64,000 bases of DNA from Alsobacter sp045348435 (lineage in GTDB: Bacteria; Pseudomonadota; Alphaproteobacteria; Rhizobiales; Beijerinckiaceae): NCBI RefSeq assembly GCF_045348435.1, contig NZ_CP157484.1, positions 2,914,001 to 2,978,000 on the forward strand, read 5' to 3'. The position numbers and the translations under genes were made by a program. Below the pieces are notes generated by a model. That model did not search any database. It worked only from the letters and a program-made list of their open reading frames with translations, and was not told the DNA's origin. Every line of letters begins with the position of its first letter. The stretch's first letter is position 1. Shown here piece after piece: positions 17,934 to 25,964 of this stretch.

Positions 17934-18653
17934 TCAGCGCAGCGGCGCGCTGGGCTTGGAGCCGAGCGGCGCCGCGGCGCGCCGCATGGCGATCAGGATC
18001 TGGCTCTGCGGCGCCGTGTAGACCCATTTCATCGGCGACGACTGCGACTGCCGGGTGATGAAGAAATAGCCCGTGCGCTTCCAGGGCCGCACGTCGTCGC
18101 GCTTGTTGTCGAGCACGACGTCGCCCTGGTCCGTCACCGCCACCAGCACCGCATGGCCTTTGCCCTGCTGGTCCAGCACGGCGGACATGAGCAGGCGCCC
18201 CGACGGCCACCCCTTGTCGATCAGCTTGCGGCGCTTCAGCAGCGCGATGTCCTCGCAGTCGCCCTTGCCGTCGGTCGGCAGCGTCCAGAGATCCGAGACG
18301 CCGAAATGCTCCAGGTCGGTCACCTGCGTGACCGAGGCGTTCACCTCGTCGTTCACGGCGACGAGTTCGGCCATGCGCTCCGGCCCGGCCGAGAAGGCGG
18401 CGACGTCGCCGGTGGGCTGGCACTCGGCGGGCGACTTCTCGCAGAACGGGTAGAAGGCGCGCGGGGCCGGCGCCGTCTTGCCGACCGTCATCGCGGCGCC
18501 CGACGCCACGAGCGTCGCCGACACGGTGGTCTCGGCGCCGGCGGGACGGTGGGACGGCGAGTGGCGCGGCTGGGCCGACGCGCCCTGGACGCTGATGATG
18601 AGGCTGACCACGCAGCCCATGATCAGCGGCGAAGCTCTCCGGAGCGCCCCCAT
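17934..18653 (-). CDS. transglutaminase-like cysteine peptidase (BTLCP), exported
   Basis: A 239-residue protein with an N-terminal hydrophobic export signal (IMGCVVSLIISVQGASAQ). The catalytic triad of the bacterial transglutaminase-like family is present: C133 in GKGDCEDIALLK, H167 in GKGHAVLVA, and D182 in VVLDNK. The family (DUF920/BTLCP) contains periplasmic proteases related to LapG, which cleaves a biofilm adhesin, but short solitary members like this have no known target. ATG 18653 is preferred because the longer frame adds a non-hydrophobic, poorly conserved leader before the signal. No LapD-like gene is adjacent. Confidence 0.85.
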   Translation of the reverse strand: MGALRRASPLIMGCVVSLIISVQGASAQPRHSPSHRPAGAETTVSATLVASGAAMTVGKTAPAPRAFYPFCEKSPAECQPTGDVAAFSAGPERMAELVAVNDEVNASVTQVTDLEHFGVSDLWTLPTDGKGDCEDIALLKRRKLIDKGWPSGRLLMSAVLDQQGKGHAVLVAVTDQGDVVLDNKRDDVRPWKRTGYFFITRQSQSSPMKWVYTAPQSQILIAMRRAAAPLGSKPSAPLR

Positions 18654-18796
18654 GTGACCCCACCCCCCAGTTGCAGCGCAACAAGAGTGCGCGGGCCGAA
18701 GGCGCGCCGCTATCCGGGATTTCACCTAATGCGGTGATCCTGAGGAGAGTGAGTCCTTCCGGCAACAGGTGAGCTCAAGCTGCCCGCCGGCCCCAG

Positions 18797-19828
18797 TCAG
18801 CGGATCGGGGCGGGCGCGGCCGTGGATCCGCGCACGATCAGCAGGGGCTCGGTCACGACCAGGGACGGCGCGCGCCCCCGTTCGGCGATCTCGCGCAGGA
18901 GGAGCCGCGCCGCCTCCAGCCCCATCTCCTGGTGCCGGATGCGCACCGTCGTCAGCGGCGGCTCCACCATGTCGACGAGCGGCATGTCGTTGTGCCCGAC
19001 GATGGACAGGTCCCCGGGCCGGCGCAGGCCGAGCGCCTGGGCGGCCCGATAGGCGCCGAGCGCCAGGAGATCGTTGGCCGCCACGATGGCGGTCAGGTCG
19101 GCCCGCCGCAGCAGCGCGGCGGCGGCCTGCTCGCCGGCTTCCCGCGTATAGGCGGACGCCACCTCGACGGGACCGGGCGGCAGGCCCGCCTCGGCCAACC
19201 CCTGCCCGAAACCCTCGCGCCGCAGCAGCCCGGTGGAGAGATGCTGCGGACCCGCCAGGTGGCCGATTCGCCGATGTCCCAGGCCGACCAGATGGGCGAC
19301 GGCCATGCGCATGCCGGCCCGGTCGTCGGACACGACGGCCGAGACGCGCCCGCCCTGCTCCAGGCGGTTGACCAGCACCGTGGGCACGCCGGCCGCAAGG
19401 CACAGGCTGAGCACCGGATCGTCGCGGCGCGCGGTGGCCAGGATCAGCCCGTCCACGCGCCGGCCGATGAACTCCTCGACGATGGCCGCCTGCCCGTCCT
19501 CCTCCTGCCCGGCGTTGGCCACCAGCACCGAATGGCCCTGCTCCGACAGCGCCGATTCAATGCCCCGCAGAATTGGGCCGAACACCGGGTTGGCGATGTC
19601 CGGCACCACCACGCCGACCAGCCGCGAGCGGCCCGTCCGCAGCCCCGCCGCGAGCGCGTCGCGGCGGTAGCCCAGGCTGCTCGCCGCCAGGCGGATGCGC
19701 TCGACCACGTCGGCGGCCAGCATGTGGCTCGTCGCCGGATTGAGGGCGCGCGAGGCCGTCGAGCGATGCACGCCCGCCAGATCCGCCACCGACTGCAGTG
19801 TCGGCGATTGCCGCCCCGTATCGCTCAC
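18797..19828 (-). CDS. LacI-family transcriptional regulator
   Basis: A 343-residue regulator: the N-terminal helix-turn-helix reads TLQSVADLAGVHRSTASRALN followed by the hinge SLGYRRDALAAGLRTGRSRLVGVVVPDIANPVF. The rest is the periplasmic-binding-protein-like effector domain (VDGLILATARRDDP, GLRRPGDLSIVGHNDMP). It is divergent from the dioxygenase operon, and a perfect palindrome lies between the two starts, so it very likely controls that operon and itself. Most LacI members sense sugars; one tied to an aromatic-ring-cleavage operon is less usual. The effector is unknown. Confidence 0.92.
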   Translation of the reverse strand: MSDTGRQSPTLQSVADLAGVHRSTASRALNPATSHMLAADVVERIRLAASSLGYRRDALAAGLRTGRSRLVGVVVPDIANPVFGPILRGIESALSEQGHSVLVANAGQEEDGQAAIVEEFIGRRVDGLILATARRDDPVLSLCLAAGVPTVLVNRLEQGGRVSAVVSDDRAGMRMAVAHLVGLGHRRIGHLAGPQHLSTGLLRREGFGQGLAEAGLPPGPVEVASAYTREAGEQAAAALLRRADLTAIVAANDLLALGAYRAAQALGLRRPGDLSIVGHNDMPLVDMVEPPLTTVRIRHQEMGLEAARLLLREIAERGRAPSLVVTEPLLIVRGSTAAPAPIR

Positions 19829-19879
19829 GCTTGGCCTTTCGCCCTCGTTCCCGGTTCAGGTCTTCGACGTTGACAGACC

Positions 19880-19893
19880 TGCAATCGATTGCA
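19880..19893. promoter_or_regulatory. LacI-type operator
   Basis: TGCAATCGATTGCA is a perfect 14-base palindrome with a central CG, the usual form of LacI/GalR-family operators. It lies 51 bases before the LacI gene start and 30 bases before the dioxygenase start, in the only spacer between them. Confidence 0.8.
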
Positions 19894-19923
19894 AAGTTTA
19901 CGGCCAACGCCCGGGGAGGAGCA

Positions 19924-20811
19924 ATGATCGAAAACGAAGCCGGCGTCACCGACGCAGTGCTGGCCGCCATGGCCCGGACGCCCGACGCGCGCCTGCGCGC
20001 CATCATGGCGAGCTTCGTCAAGCACATGCATGCCTTCGCCCGCGAGGTCTCGCTCACCGAGGCCGAGTTCGAGAGGGGGATCGACTACCTCAACCGGATC
20101 GGACAGGCGACCAACGACCACCACAACGAGGCGGTCCTGTTCTCCGACGGCATCGGCTTCTCCACGCTGGTCTGCCTGTTGAACAACGGGCGGAACGGGG
20201 CGACCGAGACCGCCTCGGCGCTGCTCGGCCCGTTTTGGCGCGCCAACTCGCCGCGCACGGAGAACGGCGCGTCGATCGTGCGTTCGCCCACGCCGGGGCC
20301 GCCGCTCTTCGCGCGGTGCACCGTGTCGGATCCGGCGGGCCGGCCGCTGGCCGGCGTCGAGGTGGACGTGTGGCACTCCAGCCCGCTCGGCTTTTACGAC
20401 AATCAGGACGACACGCAGGCGGACATGAACCTGCGCGGCAAGTTCACGACCGACGAGCAGGGCCGCTTCGGCTTCCGCTCGGTGAAGCCCGCCGGCTATC
20501 CGGTGCCCACCGACGGCCCCTTCGGCGAGTTGCTGCGCGCCCAGCTGCGCCATCCCTACCGCCCGGCCCACCTGCATGTGCTCGCCTTCAAGCCCGGCTA
20601 CAAGACCCTGATCACCCAGGTCTTCGTCGACGACGACGAGCACCTGGAATCCGACGTCGTATTCGGCGTGACGCGTCACCTGATCGGCGACTTCCGCCGC
20701 CACGAGGGCGACGCGCCGGAGCCCGGCGTCGAGGGTCCGTGGTTCAGCCTGGACTACGCCTTCGTCATGGAGCCGGGCGAGGCGGTCCTTCCCACGCCGC
20801 CGATCAAGTGA
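19924..20811 (+). CDS. intradiol ring-cleavage dioxygenase (catechol/hydroxyquinol 1,2-dioxygenase type)
   Basis: A 295-residue protein with the N-terminal helical dimerisation domain of intradiol dioxygenases (DARLRAIMASFVKHMHAFAREVSLTEAEFERGIDYL) and the beta-sandwich catalytic domain. The iron ligands fit Tyr in PLGFYDNQD, Tyr in KPAGYPVPTDGPFGELL, and two His in RPAHLHVLAF. It opens catechol or hydroxyquinol between the hydroxyls to a cis,cis-muconate or maleylacetate. Sequence features such as ALLGPFWRANSP resemble hydroxyquinol dioxygenases more than catechol ones, but this is not decisive. The start has GGAGGAGCA in front. First gene of the LacI-controlled operon. Confidence 0.88.
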   Translation: MIENEAGVTDAVLAAMARTPDARLRAIMASFVKHMHAFAREVSLTEAEFERGIDYLNRIGQATNDHHNEAVLFSDGIGFSTLVCLLNNGRNGATETASALLGPFWRANSPRTENGASIVRSPTPGPPLFARCTVSDPAGRPLAGVEVDVWHSSPLGFYDNQDDTQADMNLRGKFTTDEQGRFGFRSVKPAGYPVPTDGPFGELLRAQLRHPYRPAHLHVLAFKPGYKTLITQVFVDDDEHLESDVVFGVTRHLIGDFRRHEGDAPEPGVEGPWFSLDYAFVMEPGEAVLPTPPIK

Positions 20812-20836
20812 CCCTTTTTCAAGCAGGCCCGACCGA

Positions 20837-21610
20837 ATGACCGTTCCCCCTCCTCCGCCCGCATCTCTCGCCGACAAGGTCGCCGTCGTGGTGGGCGGCG
20901 CGGGAGGCATCGGCAAGGCCACCGCCGAGCTCTTCGCCAGGGCCGGCGCGCGGGTGGTGATCACCCACCGTCCCGGCGCCGACAAGGCCGAACAGGCCGC
21001 CCGGATCGTGGCGGAGCTCGCCGGCTCCGGGCATGCGGCGCTGCCGGCCGACGTCGCCGACACGGCCACCCTCAACGCGCTGCGCGACGCGGTGGCGCAG
21101 CGCTATGGCCGCTGCGACATCCTCGTCAACAGCGCCGGCTTCACCAAGCCGGTCGCGCATGCCGATCTCGACGCGCTCGACGACGACCTCATCGACCGCA
21201 TGTTCCAGGTGAACTGGCGCGGGCAGTTCGCCGCCATCCGTGCCTTCGCGCCTTTGCTGAAGGCCAGCGGCGACGGGCTCATCGTGTCAGTGTCGTCCAT
21301 CGCGGGCGTGAACGGGGCCGGCTCCAGCATCGCCTACTCGGCGACGAAGGCCGGCGTCGACGTGATGACCAAGTCCCTCGCGCGGGCGCTCGCGCCCGAA
21401 ATCCGCGTGCTCGGCGTCTCGCCGGGCGTGGTCGACACCGGCTTCGTGCCCGGGCGCGGCGCCGAGTTCAACGCCAAGACGGCGGCGTCGACGCCGCTCA
21501 GGCGGGTGGCGAGCGCCATGGACGTGGCCGCCGCCATCCTGGCCTGCGCGACCCACCTCACCTTCTCCACCGGCTCGACCCTGGTGGTCGATGGCGGCCG
21601 GTCGCTCTGA
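20837..21610 (+). CDS. short-chain dehydrogenase/reductase
   Basis: A 257-residue classical SDR: GGAGGIGKATAELF cofactor loop, NSAG motif (ILVNSAGFTKP), Ser in SVSSIAGVNG, Y-x3-K in AYSATKAGVDVMTKSLA and the C-terminal STLVVDGGRSL. Second gene of the LacI-controlled operon, 25 bases after the dioxygenase. The context suggests oxidation or reduction of a pathway intermediate; a maleylacetate- or hydroxyacid-related step is possible, but sequence gives no substrate. Confidence 0.87.
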   Translation: MTVPPPPPASLADKVAVVVGGAGGIGKATAELFARAGARVVITHRPGADKAEQAARIVAELAGSGHAALPADVADTATLNALRDAVAQRYGRCDILVNSAGFTKPVAHADLDALDDDLIDRMFQVNWRGQFAAIRAFAPLLKASGDGLIVSVSSIAGVNGAGSSIAYSATKAGVDVMTKSLARALAPEIRVLGVSPGVVDTGFVPGRGAEFNAKTAASTPLRRVASAMDVAAAILACATHLTFSTGSTLVVDGGRSL

Positions 21611-21628
21611 TCTGACGAGACACGACAC

Positions 21629-22528
21629 ATGCGCGAGCCCCTGGGCAAGATCTTCATCACCTGCGCGGTCACCGGAAACCTGACCCGGCCCGAGCAGACC
21701 CCGCATCTTCCGATCACGCCCGAGCAGATCGCCGACGCCTGCCTGGGCGCGGCGGAGGCGGGCGCCGCCGTCGCCCATATCCACGTGCGCGATCCGGCGA
21801 CGGGCCAGCCCTCCATGGAGCTCGGCTACTACCAGGACGTGGTCGATCGGATCCGGCGCAAGAACCCGGCCCTGATCCTCAACATCACGACGGGGCCCGG
21901 CGGCCGCTTCGTTCCCTCGCAGGACGAGCCCAGCGTCGCGGCCCCCGGCACCACGCTGATGAACCCGGAAAAGCGCGTCGACCACATCCGGGCGCTGCGT
22001 CCGGAGATCTGCACGCTCGACCTCAACACCATGAATTCCGGCGGCCAGGTCGTCATCAACACGCCCGGCAATGTGCGGCGCATGGCCAGGATCATGGCCG
22101 AGGCCGGCTCCAAGCCGGAGATCGAGCTGTTCGATTCCGGCGACATCGCGATGATGCACGACCTGCTCAAGGACGGCACGCTGACCGGCCCCGCCCTGAC
22201 GTCCTTCGTCATGGGGGTGAAATACGGTTTCCAGCCCACCCCCGAGACGGTGATCTACGCCCGCAACCTGCTGCCGGCGGACGCGCTCTTCACCGCCATC
22301 GGCATCGGCCGCCACGTGTTTCCGTCCGTGGCGCAGTCCTATCTGGCGGGCGGCCATGTCCGCGTCGGACTGGAGGACGGCGTCTATCTGGATCGCGGCG
22401 TCCTGGCCGAGACCAACGCCGCCATGGTCGAGAAGGCCCGCCGCATCGTGGAGGATCTCGGGGCGCAGATCGCCACCCCCGACGAGGCGCGCCGCATCAT
22501 CGGCCTGCGCGACAGGAGCCCGGCGTGA
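21629..22528 (+). CDS. beta-keto acid cleavage enzyme, BKACE (DUF849)
   Basis: A 299-residue protein of the family founded by 3-keto-5-aminohexanoate cleavage enzyme (Kce). KIFITCAVTGNL opens the TIM barrel; AAVAHIHVRDPATGQPSMELGYYQDVVDRIR carries the zinc-binding H-x-H, and ICTLDLNTMN, SKPEIELFDSGD and HVRVGLEDGVYLDRG are further landmarks. BKACE enzymes cleave a beta-keto acid with acetyl-CoA, giving acetoacetate and a CoA ester. In an operon with a ring-cleavage dioxygenase, a beta-ketoadipate-like intermediate is the obvious candidate, so it could replace the usual CoA-transferase/thiolase end steps; this is inference. It overlaps the next gene by four bases (GTGA). Confidence 0.9.
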   Translation: MREPLGKIFITCAVTGNLTRPEQTPHLPITPEQIADACLGAAEAGAAVAHIHVRDPATGQPSMELGYYQDVVDRIRRKNPALILNITTGPGGRFVPSQDEPSVAAPGTTLMNPEKRVDHIRALRPEICTLDLNTMNSGGQVVINTPGNVRRMARIMAEAGSKPEIELFDSGDIAMMHDLLKDGTLTGPALTSFVMGVKYGFQPTPETVIYARNLLPADALFTAIGIGRHVFPSVAQSYLAGGHVRVGLEDGVYLDRGVLAETNAAMVEKARRIVEDLGAQIATPDEARRIIGLRDRSPA

Positions 22529-23535
22529 CCGCGGGGCCCGAGGGCGGCGTCCTCGCCACGGTCCTGCGGCTCGACGCCAAGGCTCCCGACGCCGAGAGCG
22601 TGGCGCCGCGGATCGAGCAGCGCCGGTTGTCGCCCGGCCCCGGCGACGTGCTGGTCGAGGTCCGCGCCGCGGCGGTGAACCCCTCCGACGTCAAGGCGGC
22701 GATCGGGCTGATGCCCTATGCGGTCTTCCCGCGGACGCCCGGCCGGGATTTCGCCGGCGTGGTGGTCGAGGGTCCGGCGGAGCTGCTCGGCGCGGAGGTG
22801 TTCGGGTCGTCCGGCGATCTCGGCATCCGGCGCGACGGGGCCCATGCAAGCCATCTGGTCGTCGAGGCCGACGCGGTCGTGCGCAAGCCCGCCGGCGTCT
22901 CCCTGCAGGAGGCCGCCGGGATCGGCGTGCCCTTCGTGACCGCCCTGGAGGGCTACCGCCGGGCGGGCATGCCCAAGCCCGGCGAGGTCGTCCTTGTCAT
23001 GGGGCTGAACGGCAAGGTCGGCCAGGCCGCCGCCCAGATCGCGACGTGGCGCGGCGCGCGGGTCATCGGAGTGGTCCGCAAGGCGGAGCCCTATGCGGGC
23101 CACGCCAGCGGGCCGGTCGAGGTGATCGATTCGTCGGCCGGCGACGTCGCCGCGCGGGTGCGCGAGCTGACCGGCGGGAACGGCGCCGCGATCGTCTTCA
23201 ACACGGTCGGCGACCCCTACTACCAGGACGCCCATCGCTCGACCGCCAAGCTCGGGCGCCAGATCCTGATCTCGGCCGTGAACCGGATCGTGGAGTTCAA
23301 CATCTTCGAGTTCTACCGCGGCCGGCACACCTATGTGGGCATCGACACGCTGGCGCTCTCCTCGGTCGAGACCGCCGACGTGCTGCGCGAGCTGGCGCCC
23401 GGCTTCGCCGAGGGGGCGCTCCGGCCCTTCCCGATCCAGCCCTCCGCGATCTACCCGCTGCGGGAGGCGGCGCGCGCCTATGTGGCCGTGCTCGGCTCCT
23501 CCCGCGACCGCATCATCCTCGATCCCAAGGCCTGA
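22525..23535 (+). CDS. quinone-oxidoreductase-like MDR superfamily dehydrogenase
   Basis: A 336-residue medium-chain dehydrogenase/reductase. VEVRAAAVNPSDVKAAIG and FPRTPGRDFAGVVVEG are the GroES-like domain, and VLVMGLNGKVGQAAAQIATWRGARVIGVVRK is the nucleotide-binding fold. No catalytic or structural zinc cysteines are seen, so it is of the zinc-independent quinone-reductase/enoyl-reductase type using NADPH. GTG start overlapping the BKACE stop. It could reduce an unsaturated intermediate such as maleylacetate, which would fill the gap left by the absence of a recognisable maleylacetate reductase; that is a hypothesis from context only. Confidence 0.85.
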   Translation: MTAGPEGGVLATVLRLDAKAPDAESVAPRIEQRRLSPGPGDVLVEVRAAAVNPSDVKAAIGLMPYAVFPRTPGRDFAGVVVEGPAELLGAEVFGSSGDLGIRRDGAHASHLVVEADAVVRKPAGVSLQEAAGIGVPFVTALEGYRRAGMPKPGEVVLVMGLNGKVGQAAAQIATWRGARVIGVVRKAEPYAGHASGPVEVIDSSAGDVAARVRELTGGNGAAIVFNTVGDPYYQDAHRSTAKLGRQILISAVNRIVEFNIFEFYRGRHTYVGIDTLALSSVETADVLRELAPGFAEGALRPFPIQPSAIYPLREAARAYVAVLGSSRDRIILDPKA

Positions 23536-23537
23536 CC

Positions 23538-23876
23538 ATGCATTTGACCCGCATCGACGAGGCCCCGGCCTACCATCCGCCCGAGCATTTCGACATGCGC
23601 TGCCTCATGCTCCAGGGCAGGGACGCCGGACCGTCCGACACGCTCTGGCTCGGCATGTCGCAGATCCTGCCCGGCGGCCACACCAGCCTCAGCGCCTCGC
23701 CGTCCGAGAAATTCTACGTCGTCATCGAGGGCCAGCTCACCGTCGAGACGCCCGAGGGCGAGACCATCCTGCGCCCGATGGATTCCTGCCGCATCGCGCC
23801 GGGCGAAGCGCGCGCCCTGAAGAACAAGACCAACCGGCCGGTGATCGCCCTCCTGGCGATGCCGCTGCCCAAATGA
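23538..23876 (+). CDS. small cupin-domain protein
   Basis: A 112-residue single cupin barrel. The second motif is PSEKFYVVIEGQLTVETPEGE and the RmlC-like core ends in PMDSCRIAPGEARALKNKTNRP. The first cupin motif has GGHTS where metal-binding cupins carry H-x-H, so one or more metal ligands may be missing. It starts two bases after the MDR stop, clearly in the same operon. Such small cupins beside catabolic enzymes may be isomerases, decarboxylases or binding proteins; no function can be assigned. Confidence 0.8.
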   Translation: MHLTRIDEAPAYHPPEHFDMRCLMLQGRDAGPSDTLWLGMSQILPGGHTSLSASPSEKFYVVIEGQLTVETPEGETILRPMDSCRIAPGEARALKNKTNRPVIALLAMPLPK

Positions 23877-23922
23877 CCGCGCGCGAACAGCGCGCCTTCC
23901 AACCGGTCCTGGGGAGGACGTC

Positions 23923-24924
23923 ATGATCCACAAAGCCCTGATGGCGGGCGCCGTCGCCGCCGCGCTCATGGCCTGCGGCCCCGCCGCGGCCCAGACCGAG
24001 ACCAAGATCGGGATCGGCTTCGGCGTCGGCTTCCTGCCGATGTTCATCGTCGACGAGCTGGACCTGGTGGAGAAGCACGCCAAGGCCGCCGGCCTCGACG
24101 TCAAGGCGACCTATCAGCGGTTCTCCGGCTCGGCCGCGATGCAGGACGCGGTCCTCTCCGGCTCGGTCGACATGGGCGTCTACGGCGTGCCGGCGATGCT
24201 GATCGCCTGGGACAAGGCCCGCAACACGCCCTCGCAGGTGTTCGGGATCGCGGGCGTGAACTCCAGCCCGCTGGTCCTGCTGTCGAACAAAGAGGGCGCA
24301 AAGGACATCGGCGACCTCGCCCCGACCGACAAGATCGCCATGCCGGCGATCGTCTCGCCGCAGATGTACGCGCTGCAGATGATCTCGGAGAAGAAGTTCG
24401 GGCCGGGCCAGCAGGATAAGCTGAAGAACCAGGTCGTCGGCCTGCCCCACCCGGAGGCCGTGGCCGCCATGCTGAGCGCCGGCACCGAGGTGAAAGCCTA
24501 TTTCTCGTCGCCGCCCTTCACCCAGATCGTGCTCGCCAGCGGCAAGGCCAAGCCGATCGCGACCTCCGAGGACGCCTATGGCGGGCGCTCCACCTTCCTG
24601 GCGCTGGGGGCCACAAAGCGCTGGATCGACGCCAACCCGAAGATGCCGGAGGTCATGGTTAAGGCCATCGCGGAGGCCACGGCCATGATCCGGGAGCAGC
24701 CGGAGAAGGCCGCGGAGATCTACCTGAAGGTCGAGCCGTCCAAGACCATGGACGTGGCCAAGGTGGCCGCCATGCTGAAGGCCATGCCCGACGACTTCGG
24801 CGTCGAGGTCCATGGCGTGAAGACGGTCTCCGACTTCATGAGCCGGCATGGCGGCCTCAAGAACACGCCCGCGAGCTTCAAGGACGTGTTCCTGCCCGTC
24901 ATTCATGGCACCGCCAGCAACTGA
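23923..24924 (+). CDS. ABC transporter substrate-binding protein, NMT1/SsuA-like, without adjacent permease
   Basis: A 333-residue exported protein; the signal peptide ends at GPAAAQ. The fold is the NMT1/THI5-SsuA type (IGIGFGVGFLPMFIVDELDLVEKHAKAAG). It shares long stretches with the binding protein at 46937-47965: LAPTDKIAMP against LGPTDKIAVP, KKFGPGQ against KMFGPDQ, and the end TPASFKDVFLP against MPASWKDYYLP. They are therefore paralogues. It belongs to the LacI-controlled operon (46-base gap after the cupin). The operon has no permease or ATPase, so it may feed the importer at 45.1-46.8 kb or one elsewhere. Confidence 0.87.
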   Translation: MIHKALMAGAVAAALMACGPAAAQTETKIGIGFGVGFLPMFIVDELDLVEKHAKAAGLDVKATYQRFSGSAAMQDAVLSGSVDMGVYGVPAMLIAWDKARNTPSQVFGIAGVNSSPLVLLSNKEGAKDIGDLAPTDKIAMPAIVSPQMYALQMISEKKFGPGQQDKLKNQVVGLPHPEAVAAMLSAGTEVKAYFSSPPFTQIVLASGKAKPIATSEDAYGGRSTFLALGATKRWIDANPKMPEVMVKAIAEATAMIREQPEKAAEIYLKVEPSKTMDVAKVAAMLKAMPDDFGVEVHGVKTVSDFMSRHGGLKNTPASFKDVFLPVIHGTASN

Positions 24925-24938
24925 CCCGGGAGGTCCCC

Positions 24939-25955
24939 ATGTTCTCGCTTGGCCCGCTCGTCCTGATCCGCCGCGCGCTCGTCGGCGGACTGCTGGCGCT
25001 CGCCTGCGCCCTGCCCCTCAGGCCCGCGGCGGCCGAGCCGTTCCGTGTCGTCGCCTTCGCGGGGGCGTCCAACTGGCCCTTCTGGGTGGGCCAGGAGAAG
25101 GGGTTCTTCAAGGCCGCCGGCCTGGAGCCGACGCTCGAGATCACCCCGAACTCGGTGGAGATGGCGAAGAACCTCCACGCCGGCCGCTACGACCTGGCGC
25201 TGACCGCCGTCGACAACCTCGTCGCCTATGACGAGGGCCAGGGCGAGACGGATCTCGGCGGCCCCGCCGACTTCGTCGCCGTGTTCGGCGTGGACAACGG
25301 CCTTCTCAGCATCATGGCCGCGCCGGGCGTGAGCCGGATCGCCGACCTCAAGGGCAAGGCCATCTCGGTGGACGCCATGACCACCGGCTTCGCCTTCGTG
25401 CTGCGCGACGCGCTGGCGCGCAACGGCCTCGCCGAGGGCGACGTCCAATGGGTGAAGGTGGGCGGCGGAGCCCAGCGGCTCGAGGCGCTGTTGAAGAACG
25501 AACAGGCCGCCACCCTGCTCAACACGCCCCTCGACCTCGCCGCGGAGGCGAAGGGCTTCACCCGCCTGATGCGCGGCCGCGACGCCGTCGGTCCCTATCA
25601 GGGCATCGTCGGGGCGGTGCGGCGCAGCGCGCTGTCGGACGGCGCGCCTGAGCTGCGGAAATTCATCTCCGGCTTCCACGCCTCCGTGGCCTGGCTCGCG
25701 GAGCCGGCCAACAAGGCCGAGGCGATCCGCATCCTGACGGACCGCATGAAGGCCATGCAGGGTCCGCCGGCCGAGAAGGCCTATGCGGCCCTGCTCGATC
25801 CGGCCTCCGGCATCTACCGCGACCTCAGGATCGACCGGGAGGGCATGAAGACGGTGCTGCGCCTGCGCTCGGCCTATGGCGAGCCGCGCAAGGCGCTGAC
25901 CGATCCCGGGCGCTACATCGACGAGCGCCCGCGCGAGGCCGCCCTGAAGCGCTGA
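24939..25955 (+). CDS. ABC transporter substrate-binding protein, NMT1/THI5-like
   Basis: A 338-residue exported protein with signal sequence ALVGGLLALACALPLRPAAA. FRVVAFAGASNWPFWVGQEKGFFKAAGLEPTLEITPNSVEMAKNLHAGRYDLALTAVDN is the classic start of this binding-protein class. It is distinct from the neighbour 14 bases upstream; they are not a recent duplication, since only general fold motifs match. Two different binding proteins at the end of a catabolic operon suggest uptake of two related ligands. No membrane component is encoded nearby. The end converges on the PLP-enzyme gene with a 9-base gap. Confidence 0.86.
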   Translation: MFSLGPLVLIRRALVGGLLALACALPLRPAAAEPFRVVAFAGASNWPFWVGQEKGFFKAAGLEPTLEITPNSVEMAKNLHAGRYDLALTAVDNLVAYDEGQGETDLGGPADFVAVFGVDNGLLSIMAAPGVSRIADLKGKAISVDAMTTGFAFVLRDALARNGLAEGDVQWVKVGGGAQRLEALLKNEQAATLLNTPLDLAAEAKGFTRLMRGRDAVGPYQGIVGAVRRSALSDGAPELRKFISGFHASVAWLAEPANKAEAIRILTDRMKAMQGPPAEKAYAALLDPASGIYRDLRIDREGMKTVLRLRSAYGEPRKALTDPGRYIDERPREAALKR

Positions 25956-25964
25956 CCGGCCGGC

